A model generated the notes under the pieces. The model searched no databases. It saw only the letters and a list, made by a program, of their open reading frames with translations, and was not told the origin of the DNA. This document shows, one piece after another, positions 6,880 through 10,181 of a stretch of 10,181 bases of DNA. Every line of letters begins with the position of its first letter. Position 1 is the stretch's first letter. Made by a program: the position numbers and the translations under genes. Source of the DNA: an uncultured Actinomycetes bacterium (lineage in GTDB: Bacteria > Actinomycetota > Thermoleophilia > Solirubrobacterales > Solirubrobacteraceae); contig CALAQT010000480.1 of the NCBI GenBank assembly GCA_937888775.1, positions 1-10,181 of the forward strand, written 5' to 3'.

Positions 6880-7039
6880 ATGGCTAACAAGTTACGGCGT
6901 CGCATGTCCGAGCAGGAACGCGATGAGCGCCGATAGCGAGCGGCTGCACCAGGCGGCCGAGCAGCTGCTGAGCTCCGCGGGCTGGGCGCGCTGGGTGCGC
7001 ATCCGCGCCAGCTTCCACTCGTATTGCCCTGGTTATCTG
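6880..7039 (+). pseudogene. ArdC-like antirestriction/ssDNA-binding protein, N-terminal remnant
   Basis: An excellent ribosome binding site (AAGGAGG at 6869-6875, 4 nt spacing) precedes ATG 6880. The product MANKLRRRMSEQERDERR stops at TAG 6934-6936. In the next frame (one extra or two missing bases near 6931) the text continues as SERLHQAAEQLLSSAGWARW and then VRIRASFHSYCPG. This is the style of the N-terminal domain of ArdC-like proteins of actinobacterial plasmids and integrative elements, where a helical segment precedes an (R)HFxxYSxxNxLLI motif. Here that motif reads SFHSYCPGYL and homology ends at once, so the Asn and all downstream parts, including any metalloprotease domain, are missing. 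It points to a past mobile element. Family assignment is from memory of the pattern. Confidence 0.5.
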
Positions 7040-7325
7040 CGGTGCCGCATGTCGTCCGCGTCGCGAAGGCTGAGATCAGCGTCAACGACATGTCGCCGTC
7101 GGCGGGGGTCTCCGGCCGCGCGTTCTCGGAGAGAGCATGGGGGCGAGCTCGCTCGGCGACGAAGGGGCAGTCGGAGGCCTGTGCGACGACGCCGGGCACC
7201 CGGTTTGCGCGCCGAGCAGGGCGGCAACCCGCGGGTTCAGCGCTCCCGCCGCACGGTGGTTCCGGGCCAGCGCTCACGCGTCAGCGCTCGACCGCTGGTC
7301 CTTGCGATGTGGCACGATTTCGCGG

Positions 7326-7773
7326 GTGACCAGCAGACCCGCCGCGGCGCAGCGCCTGAGCGACCTCGCGCGGCTGCGCCGGGTCCGCGACCGGATCGAC
7401 CGGGAGTACGCGCAGCCGCTGGACGTCGAGGCGCTCGCCCGCGGCGCGTGAATGTCGGCCGGGCACTTCAGCCGCGAGTTCCGGCTCGCCTACGGCGAGT
7501 CGCCGTACGGCTACCTGATGACGCGGCGCATCGAGCGCGCGATGGCGCTGCTGCGTCGTGGCGACCTCAGCGTCACCAAGGTCTGTTTCGCGGTCGGCTG
7601 CTCGTCGCTGGGCACCTTCAGCAGTCGCTTCACCGAACTAGTCGGTATGCCGCCCAGCACCTACCGGCGCCATGCGGCGCGCGCGACGGCGGGGATGCCG
7701 TCGTGCGTGGCGAAACAGGTGACCACTGATCAGGAATCGAGAAGCGCCGGTCACCGAGCCGCACCTAGCATGA
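7326..7773 (+). pseudogene. AraC-family transcription regulator with in-frame TGA and late frameshift
   Basis: From GTG 7326 the frame reads RLRRVRDRIDREYAQPLDVEALARGA, then TGA at 7449-7451, then ATG and SAGHFSREFRLAYGESPYGY in the same frame. The C-terminal helix-turn-helix (DLSVTKVCFAVGCSSLGTFSSRFTELVGMPPSTYRR) is well kept. The stop falls between the two helices of the first helix-turn-helix, so the 5' piece has 41 residues and the rest could only be made by re-initiation at the adjacent ATG 7452. After CVAKQVT (about 7723) the family's usual end appears only in the next frame: IRNREAPVTEPHLA and TGA at 7771. The current frame instead runs into the VOC gene. In related genomes, as I recall them, this regulator sits before VOC genes as here. 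Confidence 0.75.
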
Positions 7774-7778
7774 CCGCC

Positions 7779-7904
7779 ATGGACATCACCATTCACGGGA
7801 CCTTCATCCCGCCTGACGACCCGGACGCATCCCTGGCCTTCTATCGCGACCGCCCGGAGGTGGTCCCGGTGGTCCTCCTTCTCTTGCGGGCTGGGCCCGG
7901 TTAA
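7779..7904 (+). pseudogene. VOC/glyoxalase-family protein, truncated after about 24 residues
   Basis: ATG 7779 begins MDITIHGTFIPPDDPDASLA and then FYRDR, the first strand and helix of a vicinal-oxygen-chelate (glyoxalase/bleomycin-resistance/dioxygenase) protein. A full gene would have about 120-140 residues. After the Arg codon near 7850 the text becomes PEVVPVVLLLLRAGPG and stops at TAA 7902-7904. The remaining half-repeat, metal ligands and C-terminus are absent, and no frame restores them before the next gene. The start lies 5 bases after the ancestral AraC stop, which supports an old operon. A product would not fold as a VOC protein. Confidence 0.7.
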
Positions 7905-7975
7905 GACGAACGGCCAACGCGATCTCGCCATCCGGGGCGATCGGGCTGTCGATTTCCGGACTTCCCGTTCGTCTT
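7903..7975. repeat. 73-bp element with 11-bp perfect inverted ends
   Basis: AAGACGAACGG (7903-7913) is repeated inverted as CCGTTCGTCTT (7965-7975). With one extra base allowed, the match grows to about 14 bp (TTAAGACGAACGG against the complement of CCGTTCGTCTTTAA). The interior holds a second small inverted pair (tcgcc...ggcga). It sits where the first VOC gene loses homology, so it may be a miniature insertion element or a hairpin left at a deletion joint. Confidence 0.5.
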
Positions 7976-8008
7976 TAAGCCAGACGATCCCGACCAGACC
8001 CACGACTT

Positions 8009-8014
8009 CAGGAG
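8009..8014 (+). promoter_or_regulatory. ribosome binding site deciding the VOC start
   Basis: caggag lies 5 nt before ATG 8020. The alternative GTG at 8014 overlaps this site, so ATG 8020 is preferred. Confidence 0.6.
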
Positions 8015-8019
8015 TGACC

Positions 8020-8376
8020 ATGACCGGCTCTTCCACCCAGGGAATCAAGACCGTGCTGCATCCCGTGTCCGACCTGGCGACGGCCAAGGCGGTGTACGCC
8101 GCCCTGCTCGGCGTACCGCCGCAGACCGACGGGTCCTACTACGTCGGCTTCGAGGCCGAGGGCCAGCACATCGGGCTGGTGCCGGGCGGTGGACCGCAGG
8201 GCATGACCTCGCCGGTGGCCTACTGGCACGTGCCGGACATCGAGGCGAAGCTGGCCGAGGTGACCGCCGCGGGTGCCACCGTGAAGGAGCCCGCGCACGA
8301 CGTCGGTGGCGGCCGCCTGGTGGCCACCGTCACCGACCCCGACGGCAACGTGCTCGGGCTGCTCCAGGACCGGTGA
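8020..8376 (+). CDS. VOC (glyoxalase/bleomycin-resistance-like) family protein
   Basis: 118 residues, a complete single-chain VOC protein. It opens with IKTVLHPVSDLATAKAVYAA, the first beta-alpha unit. The middle holds SYYVGFEAEGQHIGLVPGG, then VAYWHVPDIEAKLAEVTAAG, and it ends with the family signature VTDPDGNVLGLLQD. These proteins bind a metal or a small ligand in a cleft between two beta-alpha-beta-beta-beta units; the substrate cannot be inferred. ATG 8020 has a good ribosome binding site. The last codons overlap the next gene by 4 nt (GTGA), so the two are co-translated. It is the intact survivor of an AraC-VOC-VOC-PNPOx cassette. Confidence 0.9.
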   Translation: MTGSSTQGIKTVLHPVSDLATAKAVYAALLGVPPQTDGSYYVGFEAEGQHIGLVPGGGPQGMTSPVAYWHVPDIEAKLAEVTAAGATVKEPAHDVGGGRLVATVTDPDGNVLGLLQDR

Positions 8377-8825
8377 GTGCCGACCCCCGCTCCCGCGCTC
8401 AGCGTCGTCGCGACACCGAGCATCGGCTCACCCACGACATCGATGTCTGGGTGGCCAGTGCCTCGGCGGACGGTGCGCCGTATCTGGTGCCGCTGTCCTT
8501 CGACTGGGACGGCGAGGCGCTGCTGGTGGCCACGCCGACGGACAGCCTGACCGGCAGGAACCTGGCTGCCACCCGGGCCGTTCGGCTGGGGCTGGGCCAC
8601 ACCCGCGACGTGTCCATAATCGATGGCGAAGTCGAGGTCCTCGAGATCGACGCGCTGCCGCAGGAGCGGGGTGACCGGTTCGTCGCGCGCACCGGCTTCG
8701 ACCCGCGTGCGCTGGCCACGCCGTACCGCTGGTTCCGCATCTCCCCGCGCCGCATCCAGGCCTGGCGCGAGGTGAACGAGCTGCCCGACCGCGAGCTGAT
8801 GCGCGACGGCCGCTGGTTGGTCTGA
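8373..8825 (+). CDS. pyridoxamine 5'-phosphate oxidase-fold (split-barrel flavin-binding) protein
   Basis: 150 residues. The order [40 protein letters not shown] and [13 protein letters not shown] is the start of a PNPOx-like split barrel, whose members bind FMN, F420 or haem. The middle, [20 protein letters not shown], is the paired-strand block of the same fold, and the C-terminus ([19 protein letters not shown]) gives the final strand that commonly ends these proteins. The start is GTG 8373, overlapping the VOC stop by 4 nt. True PNPOx substrate residues cannot be confirmed by eye, so vitamin B6 metabolism should not be assumed; FMN- or F420-dependent reductase activity is equally possible. 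Intact. Confidence 0.8.
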   Translation: MSADPRSRAQRRRDTEHRLTHDIDVWVASASADGAPYLVPLSFDWDGEALLVATPTDSLTGRNLAATRAVRLGLGHTRDVSIIDGEVEVLEIDALPQERGDRFVARTGFDPRALATPYRWFRISPRRIQAWREVNELPDRELMRDGRWLV

Positions 8826-8879
8826 CGCCTCGGCGGGCACGCCGCGTAGCCGGGGCCCAGAGGCTCCACGGGCCGAAGC

Positions 8880-8969
8880 GAAGGAGAACCAGACGTACTG
8901 CTCGAAGCTGGTCAGATCGAGCCAGGCGACGCCGACGGAGACCGCGAAGGCGGCCCCGCCTAACAGATG
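8880..8969 (-). pseudogene. possible remnant of a membrane protein C-terminus
   Basis: The minus frame from 8969 down reads [20 protein letters not shown] and then [10 protein letters not shown] before turning into Arg/Pro-rich sequence. The pattern of two short hydrophobic helices around a small loop is like the end of TMEM175/DUF1211-type channels, but this is a weak likeness. There is no start, and the frame runs into the UvrA-like gene on the other strand. Otherwise 8826-8977 is plain intergenic DNA. Confidence 0.25.
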
Positions 8970-8977
8970 GAGACACG

Positions 8978-9495
<518 letters not shown>

Positions 9496-9675
9496 CACGG
9501 CGAGAACCTTCGAAACCCCTTCGCCCAGTTCACGACTCACCGTGCTGATGGCGTTTCCGGGCGTCGGTATCGCTTGCGCCAACGTCCCCGGGCTCGGTCC
9601 CGGTTGGAGCTCCGTTCACGTGGGCGGCCCCTGCCTCTGGGCTCACCCACTCCGCCTCAAATCCCTCTCGGTCGT
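9496..9675. other. no gene seen; sequence after the UvrA breakpoint
   Basis: After the end of UvrA homology the frames give Arg/Pro-rich text with no domain. It runs directly up to the stop of the minus-strand DUF1801 gene. It probably holds a deletion or insertion joint. Confidence 0.4.
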
Positions 9676-10107
9676 CTATGCTCTCGTCCCCGGCCGGTGG
9701 CCGGCTGAGGACGTGTTCAGTGCCACGGCGGCGCGAATGAGCGCCTTCAACGCCTTTTCATCAATCTTGTCGCCCTCATGGAAATCGATGGCACGCCTGG
9801 TGTTGCCTTCGAGGCTGGAGTTGAAGAGGCCTGAAGGGTCCTCCAACGAGGCGCCCTTGGCGAAGGTCATCTTCACGACATTCTTGTACGTCTCACCGGT
9901 GCAGATCATTCCGGCGTGCGACCACACTGGAACCCCTCTCCACTTCCACTCCTCGACCACTTCGGGGTCGGCCTGCTTGATGAGAATTCGGACCCGAGCG
10001 AGCGTCTCGCCCCGCCAATCACTCAGCTCCTTGATTCTCGCATCTATCAGCTGAGAGGGAGAGTCTCCTCCTTTTCCTTCCTTCGAGCCGCTCACCCTCT
10101 TCTTCAT
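9676..10107 (-). CDS. DUF1801 domain-containing protein
   Basis: 143 residues. The whole body matches the DUF1801 pattern as I know it: SQLIDARIKELSDWRGETLA, RVRILIKQADPEVVEEWKWR, GVPVWSHAGMICTGETYKNV, VKMTFAKGASLEDPSGLFNS, SLEGNTRRAIDFHEGDKIDE, and a closing helix ALKALIRAAVALNTS. The fold is small and alpha/beta; biochemical function is not established. The basic N-terminus (KKRVSGSKEGKGGD) looks disordered. The last ten residues (SAGHRPGTRA) are beyond the usual end. Start is ATG 10107, with only a weak purine-rich stretch (gaaagtcgag) before it. Base composition is visibly less GC-rich than the neighbours, which may mean separate acquisition. Intact, and convergent with the broken UvrA gene. 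Confidence 0.88.
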   Translation of the reverse strand: MKKRVSGSKEGKGGDSPSQLIDARIKELSDWRGETLARVRILIKQADPEVVEEWKWRGVPVWSHAGMICTGETYKNVVKMTFAKGASLEDPSGLFNSSLEGNTRRAIDFHEGDKIDEKALKALIRAAVALNTSSAGHRPGTRA

Positions 10108-10181
10108 CTCGACTTTCGTGGTTTCAGGGATTGTCCGAGGAACTGTGTAGGCACGAGCGAAAGAGATCGCTATGCCTAGGA

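Overview
The window is GC-rich DNA of actinobacterial type: GTG starts are common, gene-end overlaps are short, third positions are G/C, and one gene has a candidate leaderless promoter. The left two thirds (ECF sigma factor plus a haem-bearing membrane protein, a LanC-like protein, VapBC) resemble what I know of soil Thermoleophilia/Solirubrobacterales. The AraC-VOC-VOC-PNPOx block on the right resembles many soil actinomycetes. This taxonomic reading is inference. The first 49 bases are Illumina TruSeq read-2/P7 adapter with a 6-base index, so this is the untrimmed end of an assembled, probably metagenomic, contig. Single-base frameshifts must be read with that in mind.

Layout. 1-113: adapter, then a proline/glycine-coding trinucleotide-rich repeat. 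210-600: a small membrane protein gene with no visible start and a likely frameshift. 672-996: no gene seen. 997-1675 (-): VapB-like antitoxin and VapC PIN toxin, with a TANNNT box and an abutting 10-bp palindrome upstream. 1740-2060: no gene seen. 2061-4637 (-): a probable operon of an ECF sigma factor, a membrane-anchored c-type cytochrome with an anti-sigma-like cytoplasmic segment, and an unrecognised protein split by a 1-nt frameshift. A good ECF-type promoter (GCAACC, 16 nt, CGTTAA) precedes the sigma gene. 4690-5110: no gene, but two copies of a short repeat that recurs near 6505. 5111-6298 (-): a LanC-like protein that keeps the zinc ligands but has Arg where the catalytic His is expected. 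6338-6879: no convincing gene.

6880-9495 (+) is a graveyard of broken genes: a frameshifted ArdC-like antirestriction N-terminus, an AraC regulator with an in-frame TGA and a second frameshift, and a VOC protein cut off after about 24 residues beside an inverted-repeat element. An intact VOC protein and an intact PNPOx-fold protein follow, then a UvrA-like ATPase with an internal deletion, a frameshift and a lost C-terminus. 9676-10107 (-): an intact DUF1801 protein.

The most interesting candidate system is the sigma/cytochrome pair. It could be a redox- or haem-responsive ECF circuit in which the anti-sigma factor carries its own periplasmic cytochrome c domain. The second is the LanC-like protein with its changed active site.
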